Below are positions 52,701 to 61,319 of a stretch of 64,000 bases of DNA, piece by piece. Every line of letters begins with the position of its first letter. Within the stretch, counting starts at the first letter, position 1. Location of the stretch: positions 186,001-250,000 of the forward strand of contig NZ_JABFNN010000030.1 in NCBI RefSeq assembly GCF_013090115.1, written 5' to 3'. The notes under the pieces were generated by a model. It did not search any database. It was not told the origin of the DNA and saw only the letters and a program-made list of their open reading frames with translations. A program made the translations under genes and the position numbers. Source of the stretch: Flagellimonas amphidinii. Lineage in GTDB: Bacteria > Bacteroidota > Bacteroidia > Flavobacteriales > Flavobacteriaceae.

Positions 52701-52720
52701 GATTGTTCGTTTTTTGATGC

Positions 52721-53473
52721 TTATTGTTTTCTTAAATAGATGTTTCCGTTGATGGATTTTAGAGAAATATCAACTCCGCCGTTGTTGATGGTTCCATTAA
52801 CTTTTCTTCCTGAAAGGGGTTTGAGTCCTTCTTTTTCTGCTCTTTTTATTTCAAAATCAGTGTACATGTCGCCATTTACAGTGGACATGGACAGCTTGGC
52901 GGGGGTATTTCCTGGTAAGCCAACATCAACGGCTCCGTTAGTGGAGTAAATAGAAATAGGGCTATTTTGTTTTACGGGGCCAAATTCTACCGTAACGTCG
53001 CCGTTAAGCGAAGTTGCAGTAACCGGACCGTTTACTTCTGAAATTTCAATACTTCCATTAAGTTGGGCATCTGCCTCAACCTCTCCGGTAAAGCCTTCAA
53101 TTTCTATATCGCCGTTCCAAGTACTTTTTACAGAGACATTTTGGTTTGCGGGCAAATAGATTTCAGCGCCTTCGGATTTTCTCAGGTTTTTGACCAAAAG
53201 GGTGTTCCCATCTTGAATTACATAAAAGCCAACCTCAGTATTATCGTTGCCATCTTCGCCCACCAATCTAAGCCCTTTGGCTTTTTCTAAAGTTTTGGCG
53301 CTGCTGCTGGCTTTGATAAGTAGTTCGTTGCCTGAATGGGTCTGCAGTTTTATATCTGCTTTGGATTCAATTTTGACCCACTCAATTCCATTTAATGATT
53401 TTGTGAAATCTTTTTGTGCTTTTGCACTGCTGATGAATGCAAATGCAATTAAGATAATTAGTGATTTTCTCAT
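52721..53473 (-). CDS. DUF4097 secreted beta-helix protein (2)
   Basis: The 250-residue protein has a signal peptide (cleavage after AKA near 19) and the same NG-rich repeats (WNGDIEIEGFTGEVEADAQLNGSIEISEVNG; SINGNIYLRKQ at the end). The C-terminus NGxIYLR is nearly the same as in the neighbouring paralogue (NGNMYLRL), which points to gene duplication. It lies 17 bp downstream of the HEAT-repeat gene. Confidence 0.87.
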   Translation of the reverse strand: MRKSLIILIAFAFISSAKAQKDFTKSLNGIEWVKIESKADIKLQTHSGNELLIKASSSAKTLEKAKGLRLVGEDGNDNTEVGFYVIQDGNTLLVKNLRKSEGAEIYLPANQNVSVKSTWNGDIEIEGFTGEVEADAQLNGSIEISEVNGPVTATSLNGDVTVEFGPVKQNSPISIYSTNGAVDVGLPGNTPAKLSMSTVNGDMYTDFEIKRAEKEGLKPLSGRKVNGTINNGGVDISLKSINGNIYLRKQ

Positions 53474-53490
53474 GATTTTCGTTTTTTGAT

Positions 53491-54285
53491 TTATATAATT
53501 TTAGGTAATGCAGATTTGATCTGTTCTTTAATAAAAGGTTGTGTATCTTCTTGTTCCAGCAATTTTTGCATAGGAGCTACTGCTTTTTTCTCTTGAATCT
53601 GCACCAATAATTGAATAATGGCAATTTGAATACTTGGATTTTTTTCTTTCTCCAGGGCTTCAATGAAAACTTTTTTTACTGTTTCGGAAGCTGTAAATTT
53701 TGAAAGTGCTTCCGTAGCCGTGAGCCGCACATTATCATTCTCATCAAACAACAGCCGATTGGCGAGTGCGTTGATGATGGCCTCATCTGGGTTTTCAAAT
53801 TCTTCAATATAATTGACACCCTGGATACGTTTGCTGGCAGATTGATTTTCCATCAATGAGAGCATTACGGTCTGCTTCATTTGAAGACTTTCGTTTTGCA
53901 ATTCTGCAAGGTCTTCATTGGACTTTTTCTGTTGAAAGACACCACCCATTTGGAAAGAAGCCACTAACAGGGCAATACTGGCCGCCACTTTGAGCAAATT
54001 GTTCGCCCATTGCGATTTTTCCTTTTTCTGCGGAAGAGCAACTACCTTGGTCGTTTTTCTTTTTTCGTGCTCCAAGGCTTCTTCAAAACTTCTTTTAAGT
54101 TTATCTGAAGGAACTTTGACATCCTCATCGAAGGCTTTAAATAAAGACTTATAACCCTCCATTTCCTGTCTAAAATCGGGATGCTGGGCGAGATATTGCT
54201 CTACCATTTGTTTTGTGGCGTCATCCAAGACATTGTCTAGATAATCTGGAATCAATTCAGTAATACGTTCTTTATCGGATTTCAT
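53491..54285 (-). CDS. membrane-anchored anti-sigma-like protein with HEAT repeats
   Basis: The 264-residue protein has a short cytoplasmic N-terminus (residues 1-90, ITELIPDYLDNVLDDATKQMVEQYLAQHPDF) typical of zinc-less anti-sigma domains, a TM helix near 96-115 and an exterior half with HEAT repeats (NALANRLLFDENDNVRLTATEALSKF, IAIIQLLVQIQEKKAVAPM). It lies 24 bp after the sigma factor gene. The HEAT part may sense a partner protein outside. Confidence 0.82.
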   Translation of the reverse strand: MKSDKERITELIPDYLDNVLDDATKQMVEQYLAQHPDFRQEMEGYKSLFKAFDEDVKVPSDKLKRSFEEALEHEKRKTTKVVALPQKKEKSQWANNLLKVAASIALLVASFQMGGVFQQKKSNEDLAELQNESLQMKQTVMLSLMENQSASKRIQGVNYIEEFENPDEAIINALANRLLFDENDNVRLTATEALSKFTASETVKKVFIEALEKEKNPSIQIAIIQLLVQIQEKKAVAPMQKLLEQEDTQPFIKEQIKSALPKII

Positions 54286-54309
54286 TTTTTTGTATTTATG
54301 CTTGTATCC

Positions 54310-54834
54310 CTAAAGGGATTCCATATAGATGTTTTTTAATTTTTTGAGTACCCTGCTTACCTTGGTCTTTACTGCACCAGGAGTGCTTCCCACAATTTCT
54401 GCGAGTTCTTCATAACGGATTTCTTCAAATCTGTTCAAGACAATCAACTCCCGGTCAGAGGGGTTCAATTGGTTAAGGGCATATTGCAAATGGGAATAAT
54501 CCTCTTCCTTACTTGAATCCGTTTCCAGATGCTTCTGCTCAAATTTCCCGATCTCACTATGGTTTTTGTGATTTCTTGTGAAATGGGTCTTGAGATTGTT
54601 TCGTGCAATAGTGAACAACCAAGACACAAAACTTCCGTTTTTATAAGAACTTCTATATTTTATCAATTTGTAAAAGACATCTTGCGTAAGGTCTTCGCTC
54701 AACATGGGATCACCGCACATTTTCAATAAAAAGTTGAATATATGTTTGTGATACCGGTCAAAAAGAATCTTGAGCAAGTCAAGATTTCCTTCGGCAACCT
54801 TTTGCATGATTATTTCGTCTGAAAGCGTTTTCAA
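54310..54834 (-). CDS. RNA polymerase sigma factor, ECF type
   Basis: The 174-residue protein has region 2 (DPMLSEDLTQDVFYKLIKY) and region 4 (LNPSDRELIVLNRFEEIRYEELAEIVGSTPGAVKTKVSRVLKKL). The TTG start at 54834 fits the family N-terminus (MKTLSDEIIMQKVAEGN); the ATG at 54807 would shorten it by 9 residues. A GTAACC site on the minus strand at 54889-54884 may be a -35 element for autoregulation. Its likely regulator is the HEAT-repeat protein. Confidence 0.9.
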   Translation of the reverse strand: MKTLSDEIIMQKVAEGNLDLLKILFDRYHKHIFNFLLKMCGDPMLSEDLTQDVFYKLIKYRSSYKNGSFVSWLFTIARNNLKTHFTRNHKNHSEIGKFEQKHLETDSSKEEDYSHLQYALNQLNPSDRELIVLNRFEEIRYEELAEIVGSTPGAVKTKVSRVLKKLKNIYMESL

Positions 54835-54963
54835 TACTGTTTTTAGCTGGTCTTTGTTCTTATATAGTCAGGAAATTAAGAAAGGTTACACAGCGAATGA
54901 AAAAAAGCATGGATTTCTTTTCCAATGTGAGAAGATGATGGGGAAAGTAAAAGAAGAAGGACT

Positions 54964-55113
54964 TTAGCTGCAGCCACAGTCATCTTGCCCACAGGCTTTG
55001 GAATTTTTCTTTTTTCCAAAGGCGAACGATTTGGGCAATAAAAACTTCCAAACCAAATAAAGCACCGCTGTCGTAAGTGTCAAGTAAGCTAAAATTTGTT
55101 GAAGCATCTCCAT
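54964..55113 (-). CDS. FeoB-associated Cys-rich small membrane protein
   Basis: This 49-residue protein starts at the ATG at 55113, which shares one base with the FeoB stop codon (TAATG); a second ATG two codons later is possible. One TM helix (about residues 8-24) is followed by a basic stretch and the Cys-rich end ACGQDDCGCS. This matches the small FeoB-associated Cys-rich proteins found after feoB in Bacteroidota. It may help Fe2+ entry or assemble with FeoB. Confidence 0.88.
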   Translation of the reverse strand: MEMLQQILAYLTLTTAVLYLVWKFLLPKSFAFGKKKNSKACGQDDCGCS

Positions 55114-57353
55114 TATTTAAGGATTTGAAAGGCGGTCAATGCTACAAGATACGCAAAAGAGCTCATGAATGCCAATTGCAGCAATGGCCATTTCCAACTG
55201 TTGGTTTCCCTTTTTACAATGGCCAAGGTACTCATACACTGCATGGCAAAAGCATAAAATAGCATCAGTGAAATTCCAGAAGCTAAATTGAACATTGGTT
55301 TTTTCCCAGATTCATCCAGCTCGGCGGCCATACGCTCTTTAATGGTGTCTTCTTCGTCACTGCCAACACTATAGATAGTGGCCAATGTGCCCACAAATAC
55401 TTCACGAGCGGCAAAGGAAGTGAGTACGGCGATACCAATTTTCCAGTCATAACCCAATGGTTTTACAATGGGCTCTATGGCCTTTCCAGCCATTCCCATA
55501 TATGAATTTTCAAGCTTGTAACTGGCAATTTCCTGCAACCGCGCCCTTTCCTTTAAAACATTGGTTAAATCCTGTACATTATCACGAAGTGCTTTTAACT
55601 GAATGGCATCAGGAGGTGTTTCAGTATCCAGTTTAATACTCTTCATGTAGGCGTTGATGTTGTTTTTGATAAAGTTGTTGCTGTAAGGACTTAATCCCTG
55701 TTCTTGGATACGTTGATTTACAATTTGTTCGGCATTTTTGAAATCTTCAGAATACCCATTCGAACCTAAAAACCATAGGATGATAGAAATGGACAAAATA
55801 ATTTTTCCAGCCCCAAACACAAAGCTTTTGGTTTTTTCCAGAACGGTATACCACACGTTTTTTAAGAGTGGAAGTCGATAAGCAGGCATTTCTACCATAA
55901 AAAGGGACCGACTTTTAATTTTCATGACCTTGTTTAAGATCATTGCCGCAAAAATGGCCATGCCAAAACCGATAAGGTACAAAAGCATCAAGGTCAAGGC
56001 CTGATAGCTTATTAGGCCCAAAAAACTTCCTTCGGGAATTACAAGAGCGATAAGAATAAGATAAATAGGTAGCCTAGCGGAACACGTAGTGAAAGGAGTG
56101 ACCAAGATGGTGATCAAACGTTCTTTCCAACTTTCAATAGTACGTGTGGCCATAACGGCAGGGATGGCACAGGCGGTTCCCGAAATAAGGGGGACAACAC
56201 TTTTACCACTTAAACCAAAAGGACGCATCAATCTATCCATTAAAAAAACTACTCGACTCATATATCCACTTTCTTCCAAAAGTGAAATGAACAGGAATAA
56301 AAATGCTATCTGCGGAACGAAAACAGCAATACCACCAATACCTGCAATAATACCTTCGGACAATAAATCGGTAAAAAGCCCTTGGGGCAATGTATTTTTT
56401 AGCCATTCTGCGGCTGAAGCAAATTGTTCATCGATCCAATCACTGGGATAACCACTCCATTCAAAAATGGCTTGGAAAATCAATAAAAGAATGGCGAAGA
56501 AAATGATATATCCAAAAACTTTGTGGGTCAGTACTTTGTCAATGGATGCGCGTAATCCTTTTGCGGTATTTAGGTCAACTTTATAGGTTTCCTTTAAAGT
56601 ATCATTTATAAACTGATAGCGCAGTACAGTTTCCCTGTGCTGTAGTTTTTTCAGTTCAACTTTAGATTTTGTGCTGAAAGAAGTGGCGTCTTCAATCCGC
56701 TTCTTTTCAATGGGCATAAAGTTGACGTCCTGGGTAATGACCAGCCATAATTTATAAAGGTCTTCCTTTGGAAAGGCCTTTTGCATACGGGCAAAATATT
56801 CAGGAGCTATCCTTGAAGTGTCCAAATTTGGGGAGGCAGATAGCTTACGGTAATCTAAAATGAGTTCTTTGATGCGTTCTATGCCCTTGCTCTTTCTGGT
56901 ACTGACCAATGCAATTTTGGTGTCCAGCTTTTTCTCCATTAGATCAATATCTAACGAAATGCCCTTTCGATCCATACGATCGGCCATGTTGATGACCAAA
57001 ATCGTAGGGATTTTTAAATCTTTGATCTGAGTAAAGAGCAGAAGGTTTCTTTTCAGGTTTTCAACATCACTGATTACCACGGCCACATCGGGGTAATCTT
57101 TATCATTTTTGTTGAGAAGCAGCTCAACAACTACACTTTCATCCAATGAAGTGGTATTGAGACTGTAGGTTCCCGGTAAATCTAGAATATGCGCTTTGAC
57201 CCCTTTGGGAAGTTTGCAGATGCCCTCCTTTTTTTCTACCGTGATTCCTGGATAATTGCCAACCTTTTGTTTGAGGCCTGTAAGCTGGTTGAAAACAGAG
57301 GTCTTTCCGGTATTGGGATTTCCAATAAGGGCAACATTGATGCTTTTGCTCAT
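55113..57353 (-). CDS. feoB: ferrous iron transporter B
   Basis: The 746-residue protein has an N-terminal GTPase (GNPNTGKT at 11-18, DLPGTYSL G3, NMADRMDRKG G4) and a membrane part with two gate regions (LISGTACAIPAVMATRTI; LTSFAAREVFVGTLATIY). It drives Fe2+ uptake. Length is typical. It starts inside the end of feoA (ATGA overlap), and the Cys-rich protein starts at its stop, so the three are one operon. Confidence 0.97.
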   Translation of the reverse strand: MSKSINVALIGNPNTGKTSVFNQLTGLKQKVGNYPGITVEKKEGICKLPKGVKAHILDLPGTYSLNTTSLDESVVVELLLNKNDKDYPDVAVVISDVENLKRNLLLFTQIKDLKIPTILVINMADRMDRKGISLDIDLMEKKLDTKIALVSTRKSKGIERIKELILDYRKLSASPNLDTSRIAPEYFARMQKAFPKEDLYKLWLVITQDVNFMPIEKKRIEDATSFSTKSKVELKKLQHRETVLRYQFINDTLKETYKVDLNTAKGLRASIDKVLTHKVFGYIIFFAILLLIFQAIFEWSGYPSDWIDEQFASAAEWLKNTLPQGLFTDLLSEGIIAGIGGIAVFVPQIAFLFLFISLLEESGYMSRVVFLMDRLMRPFGLSGKSVVPLISGTACAIPAVMATRTIESWKERLITILVTPFTTCSARLPIYLILIALVIPEGSFLGLISYQALTLMLLYLIGFGMAIFAAMILNKVMKIKSRSLFMVEMPAYRLPLLKNVWYTVLEKTKSFVFGAGKIILSISIILWFLGSNGYSEDFKNAEQIVNQRIQEQGLSPYSNNFIKNNINAYMKSIKLDTETPPDAIQLKALRDNVQDLTNVLKERARLQEIASYKLENSYMGMAGKAIEPIVKPLGYDWKIGIAVLTSFAAREVFVGTLATIYSVGSDEEDTIKERMAAELDESGKKPMFNLASGISLMLFYAFAMQCMSTLAIVKRETNSWKWPLLQLAFMSSFAYLVALTAFQILK

Positions 57354-57592
57354 AAGGCCTGGTTATCATCTACAATTTCCAATTCTATCAATTTGGCCAA
57401 GGATCTTCTTATAGCAATATGGCTTCCGCTTAGATTGATATAAATAGGGTCGTTCAACGGTGCAATTTGCACCAATTCAACAATATTTCCAGGTAAACAG
57501 CCCATTTCCAAGAGTTTAATGGGAAGGTTATTTTCCGAAAAATCCTTTATGATACCTTTTTGTCCGTATGACAGATCTGCGACTGTGACCAC
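57350..57592 (-). CDS. feoA: FeoA family protein
   Basis: The 80-residue SH3-like protein (ADLSYGQKGIIKDFSENNLPIKLLEMGCLPGNIVELVQIAPLND) assists FeoB. The start is GTG at 57592. The overlap with feoB is 4 bp. Confidence 0.93.
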   Translation of the reverse strand: MVTVADLSYGQKGIIKDFSENNLPIKLLEMGCLPGNIVELVQIAPLNDPIYINLSGSHIAIRRSLAKLIELEIVDDNQAL

Positions 57593-57595
57593 GAG

Positions 57596-57631
57596 CCTTA
57601 TTTAGATTGATTTTAAGTAAGGGCAAAATTA
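57596..57631 (-). promoter_or_regulatory. feoAB promoter with overlapping imperfect palindrome
   Basis: On the minus strand TAATTTTG (57631-57624) is an exact -7 element. Just downstream, CCTTATTTA (57596-57604) and TAAGTAAGG (57614-57622) form a 9-bp inverted repeat with one mismatch that would cover the transcription start. Part of it (TTTAGATTGATTTTAA) resembles the DtxR-type palindrome at 41724, matching 12 of 16 core positions. No good -33 TTG is seen. Confidence 0.45.
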
Positions 57632-57678
57632 AGTAAAAAAGGACAAACGCAGCTTTAAAATAGAAATAAAGATAAGTG

Positions 57679-58356
57679 TTACTGGTTGGTGTAACTTGCC
57701 TTTAAAATTTCTAGGTCTTCTAGAAGTTTGTTTATCTCCTCAGGGTTGGTGCCGTCATAGAACCCACGAATTCTTCGTTCCTTGTCCACCAAGACAAAAT
57801 TTTCGGTATGAATCATATCAAAAGGTCCACCATCACCGTCATTTTTTACGGCCAAATAGGATTTTCGGGCCAATTGATAGATTTGTTTTTTATCACCTGT
57901 GACCAGATTCCATTTTGTATCAATGACCCCTTTTTCCAAAGCATACTTTTTTAATTGGGGGACGGAATCAATCACCGGAGTAACCGAATGGGACAATAGC
58001 AGCACTTCATCGTCATCTAAAATTGATTTTTGAATGCCTGCCATGTTTTTGGTCATAATGGGACAAATGGTGGGGCAGGTAGTGAAGAAAAAATCGGCCA
58101 CATATATTTTATCCTTATAATCTTCTTGGGTAATGGTTTTTCCATTTTGATTTACCAATTCAAAATCCGCAATGGTATGGTATTTCTTTTTGTAGTGCAG
58201 AGTGCTATCTACCAAAGACTTGTCCACCATGGAGGGTTGGAAGACAGGTAACTCCTTTTTGGGTTGTAAAGCGTTGTAAAACAAATAAATAATTATGCAG
58301 GAAATTGCTAAAAGCACTATCCCGAAAAATTTGTATTTGGCAAAAAATGACCGCAT
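57679..58356 (-). CDS. SCO1/SenC family copper chaperone-like protein
   Basis: From the ATG at 58356 the protein has 225 residues: one N-terminal TM anchor (about 10-28) and a thioredoxin-like domain. Copper ligands are Cys94 and Cys98 in TTCPTICP and His183 in MIHTENF. SCO proteins deliver copper to cytochrome c oxidase. The TTG three codons upstream is less likely. No oxidase gene is adjacent. Confidence 0.92.
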   Translation of the reverse strand: MRSFFAKYKFFGIVLLAISCIIIYLFYNALQPKKELPVFQPSMVDKSLVDSTLHYKKKYHTIADFELVNQNGKTITQEDYKDKIYVADFFFTTCPTICPIMTKNMAGIQKSILDDDEVLLLSHSVTPVIDSVPQLKKYALEKGVIDTKWNLVTGDKKQIYQLARKSYLAVKNDGDGGPFDMIHTENFVLVDKERRIRGFYDGTNPEEINKLLEDLEILKASYTNQ

Positions 58357-58477
58357 GGAATGCAAAATTACAACAGCTAGAGAGTTTCATCAAGATGAAA
58401 TAGTAGTTTTGGTACTAAAAGTTTCTTAAAACCCAAGAGCTATAATATTGAGGTTTTCATATCACTGGGTAAAAGTT

Positions 58478-58485
58478 TACTTTTG
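58478..58485 (+). promoter_or_regulatory. candidate -7 element of rseP
   Basis: TACTTTTG matches TAnnTTTG and lies 23 bp upstream of the ATG at 58509. It also rules against a GTG start at 58485, which would overlap the element. Confidence 0.45.
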
Positions 58486-58508
58486 TGCGTTTTAACAGAC
58501 TGTTAGTA

Positions 58509-59864
58509 ATGAGCCCCATTTTAATAAAGACCATACAATTTTTTCTGAGTTTGTCCATACTTATTGTACTTCATGAGTTGGGACATTTTATTCCAGCAAA
58601 GCTGTTCAAGACCCGGGTAGAAAAGTTCTATCTATTTTTTGATGTTAAGTTTTCTTTGTTCAAGAAAAAAATAGGGGAGACTGTCTATGGTATAGGCTGG
58701 CTGCCCTTGGGAGGTTATGTGAAGATATCCGGAATGATTGATGAGAGTATGGATACCGAGCAGATGAAGGAGGAACCCAAGCCTTGGGAGTTTAGAAGTA
58801 AACCAGCGTGGCAACGATTGATCATTATGTTGGGAGGGGTGACGGTTAATTTCATCTTGGCCGTTATCATTTATATAGGAATGGCCTACTCCTACGGGGA
58901 TCAGTACATTCCGATGGAAAGTTTGAAAGACGGTGTTTGGGTCACAGAAAAGGAAATAGGAGATAAGATAGGCATCCAGACCGGAGACAAGATTCTTGCA
59001 GTGGATGGGAAAGAGCTGAAAACCTTCAACAGTGTTTTTATTGAATTGATCAATGGAAATGATATTACCATTGAACGTGATGGCCAACGTATTGAAAAGG
59101 AAATCCCGATAGATTTTATTTCCACGTTGTTGGAAGACGAGGATAAGGTTCGTTTTTTGAGTCTTAGGGCACCGTTTATAGTTAATGAAGTGTCCAAAGA
59201 TTCTCAGAACAAAAATTCAGGATTTGAGGCTGGGGACGAATTTTTGACCATTAATGGAATTCCTGCTGTCTACAGAGATCAAATCACACCTATTCTAGAG
59301 AATAACAAGGGGAAAGAGGTTGAGGTTGGAGTAAAAAGAGCAAACGGAACGCAAGCAAAGATAGATGCCCAAGTAAATGAAGAAGGAAAGTTGGGATTGG
59401 AAATCGGCGGACTCACCATGGAGGATTATGCTGAAAAGGGATACTTTGCCATAAAAACCCAAAAATATACTTTCTGGGAAGCCATACCTGCTGGTATTGA
59501 TAAAGGTGTTACCACATTATCCAGTTATGTAAAACAGCTGAAAAAGATTTTCAATCCGCAGACCGGTGCTTATAAGGGAGTGGGTGGTTTTGCTGCTATT
59601 GGAAGTATGTTTCCTGATACTTGGGATTGGGCAGCCTTTTGGTCCACTACGGCTTTGATTTCCATTATTTTGGCTTTTATGAACATACTTCCTATTCCAG
59701 CATTGGATGGTGGGCATGTCGTGTTCTTGCTCTATGAAATGGTTACAGGCAGAAAACCCAGCGACAAATTTTTGGAGTATGCACAAATGGTAGGTTTCTT
59801 TTTACTGATTGGGTTGCTGTTGTTTGCAAATGGCAATGATCTTTATAAATGGCTTTTTAAATAG
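58509..59864 (+). CDS. rseP: RIP metalloprotease RseP (site-2 protease)
   Basis: From the ATG at 58509 the protein has 451 residues. The zinc site HELGH is at residues 22-26 and the third ligand lies in LPIPALDGGHV near the C-terminus. Two PDZ-like parts lie between (VTEKEIGDKIGIQTGDKILAVDG; GFEAGDEFLTINGIPA). It cuts membrane-bound anti-sigma factors and signal peptide remnants. The window contains two sigma/anti-sigma modules it might act on, although direct links are not shown. Confidence 0.94.
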   Translation: MSPILIKTIQFFLSLSILIVLHELGHFIPAKLFKTRVEKFYLFFDVKFSLFKKKIGETVYGIGWLPLGGYVKISGMIDESMDTEQMKEEPKPWEFRSKPAWQRLIIMLGGVTVNFILAVIIYIGMAYSYGDQYIPMESLKDGVWVTEKEIGDKIGIQTGDKILAVDGKELKTFNSVFIELINGNDITIERDGQRIEKEIPIDFISTLLEDEDKVRFLSLRAPFIVNEVSKDSQNKNSGFEAGDEFLTINGIPAVYRDQITPILENNKGKEVEVGVKRANGTQAKIDAQVNEEGKLGLEIGGLTMEDYAEKGYFAIKTQKYTFWEAIPAGIDKGVTTLSSYVKQLKKIFNPQTGAYKGVGGFAAIGSMFPDTWDWAAFWSTTALISIILAFMNILPIPALDGGHVVFLLYEMVTGRKPSDKFLEYAQMVGFFLLIGLLLFANGNDLYKWLFK

Positions 59865-59881
59865 AAAACCACTTTTTTTGT

Positions 59882-59912
59882 TTGTTGTATATGAAGTAAA
59901 CTGCTATATTTG
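59882..59912 (+). promoter_or_regulatory. promoter of tRNA-Asn
   Basis: TTG (59882-59884) is followed after 20 bp by TATATTTG (59905-59912), an exact match to the phylum consensus, 20 bp before the tRNA 5' end. Confidence 0.75.
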
Positions 59913-59932
59913 CACCCGCTTATAGGAAATAT

Positions 59933-60006
59933 TCCTCCTTAGCTCAGTTGGTTAGAGCATCTGACTGTTAATCAGAGGGTCCTTGGTTCGAGCCCAAGAG
60001 GGGGAG
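59933..60006 (+). tRNA. tRNA-Asn (GTT)
   Basis: A complete cloverleaf of 74 nt is present. The acceptor stem pairs 59933-59939 with 59999-60005, the D stem is GCTC/GAGC, the anticodon stem TCTGA/TCAGA encloses loop CTGTTAA with anticodon GTT (59967-59969), and the T stem CTTGG/CCAAG encloses TTCGAGC. The discriminator base is G. CCA is not encoded. Confidence 0.97.
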
Positions 60007-60016
60007 CAGAAACAGC

Positions 60017-60053
60017 AAGGCTTCAGAGAAATTCATACTCTGGAGCCTTTTTT
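60017..60053 (+). terminator. rho-independent terminator after tRNA-Asn
   Basis: AAGGCTTCAGAG (60017-60028) pairs with CTCTGGAGCCTT (60038-60049) with one G-T pair, followed by a T-run. It is 10 bp beyond the tRNA. The remaining stretch to 60256 is AT-rich with no gene seen. Confidence 0.8.
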
Positions 60054-60180
60054 ATTTGCACGCAAAAAGTTGGTTTCAATTGATTTCGTTTGGAAACAAA
60101 ATTTATTAAAATATTGATAATAAATTAAATACAATCAAATTTGAATTTACTTGTACTCCTTTCGGCGACGCTGTTTGAAT

Positions 60181-60188
60181 TAACTTTG
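60181..60188 (+). promoter_or_regulatory. candidate -7 element of the LacI-family gene
   Basis: TAACTTTG matches TAnnTTTG, 68 bp before the ATG at 60257. A TTG at a proper distance is missing. Confidence 0.4.
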
Positions 60189-60256
60189 AAAACATGTCAA
60201 AAAGAAAATTGAAAAAATTTAAATGAGTTCAATATTTTTGGATGTGAATTCACTAT

Positions 60257-61276
60257 ATGATAAAAAGAGTTTCTTTAAAAGACATCGCCAATACCGCCCA
60301 GGTTTCCACATCCCTTGTGTCTTATGTGATAAACAACAAATGGAAGGAGAACAGGATACCTGAAGATACGGCCAAGAGGATATTGAAAATTGCCAAGGAA
60401 CTTAATTATGAACCCAATATCATTGCCCAAAGTCTTAAAACAAAGAAGACAAAGACCATTGGAGTCATCTTGGCCGACATTTCAAATTCTTTTTTTTCTT
60501 TTTTGGCCAGGGAAATAGAGGATTTGGCATATTCTAGGGGCTATACGGCCATCTTTTGTTCCTCTGACGAAAATCTTGAAAAGTTTACGAACATCGTGGA
60601 TTTTCTTATGACCCGGCAAGTTGATGGATTTATCATTGCGGCCCCAGAGGGCTCTGAATCGATATTAAAGAATATATTGCAAAAAGTTCCTGTTGTCCTA
60701 GTGGATCGGTATTTCCCAAAGATTGGAGCCCATACCGTTAAAATTGATAATTTCCAGGCATCATTCATCGCAACAGATTACTTGGTGAAGAAAGGACACC
60801 AAAAAATAGCCGCTATAGTTTATGACTCAAAGTTTCAACATTTTAATGACCGCTTAAACGGGTACCTTGCCTCATTAATGGAAAATAATATTGAACCAGA
60901 TAATGACTTGGTCAAAAAAGTTGACACCAAGTCACTAAAAAGGGATATGAAAAAAATCATACAACGCCTGGTGCTTGAGAACAAAGTAACGGCCTTATAT
61001 TTTCATACAAACACCTTGGCCGAAGAGGGTTTGAGACAAATCCAATCCTTGGATAAAGCATTAATAAAAAATTTGGACATCGCGGCCTTTGACAGAAACC
61101 CTTTTTACGACCTATTTGAAAATAGGATTCAATATTTAAACCAGCCCATTCATGAGATAGGAAAAAAATCTGTTATCCTTCTAACCGATATTATTGAAGG
61201 CAAAACCCAAAAATCCCCCCAACATATATGTTTGGAGGCAACCCTTGCCCTGAAGGAAACCGTCCCTTCAAAATAA
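60257..61276 (+). CDS. LacI/GalR family transcriptional regulator
   Basis: The 339-residue protein has an N-terminal LacI HTH (VSLKDIANTAQVSTSLVSYVINNK, residues 5-28) with the hinge helix region that follows, and a periplasmic-binding-protein-like effector domain (IGVILADISNSFFS, DGFIIAAPEGSE, VVLVDRYF, AAFDRNPFYDLF). It should respond to a sugar and control nearby carbohydrate genes, most simply the SusC locus at 62482. A matching palindrome with central CG lies in front of susC. It is co-located with an AraC gene that converges on it. Confidence 0.93.
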   Translation: MIKRVSLKDIANTAQVSTSLVSYVINNKWKENRIPEDTAKRILKIAKELNYEPNIIAQSLKTKKTKTIGVILADISNSFFSFLAREIEDLAYSRGYTAIFCSSDENLEKFTNIVDFLMTRQVDGFIIAAPEGSESILKNILQKVPVVLVDRYFPKIGAHTVKIDNFQASFIATDYLVKKGHQKIAAIVYDSKFQHFNDRLNGYLASLMENNIEPDNDLVKKVDTKSLKRDMKKIIQRLVLENKVTALYFHTNTLAEEGLRQIQSLDKALIKNLDIAAFDRNPFYDLFENRIQYLNQPIHEIGKKSVILLTDIIEGKTQKSPQHICLEATLALKETVPSK

Positions 61277-61319
61277 TTGGATTTGACTTTTTTGAATACC
61301 TACATCCAATTCTTTTTCG

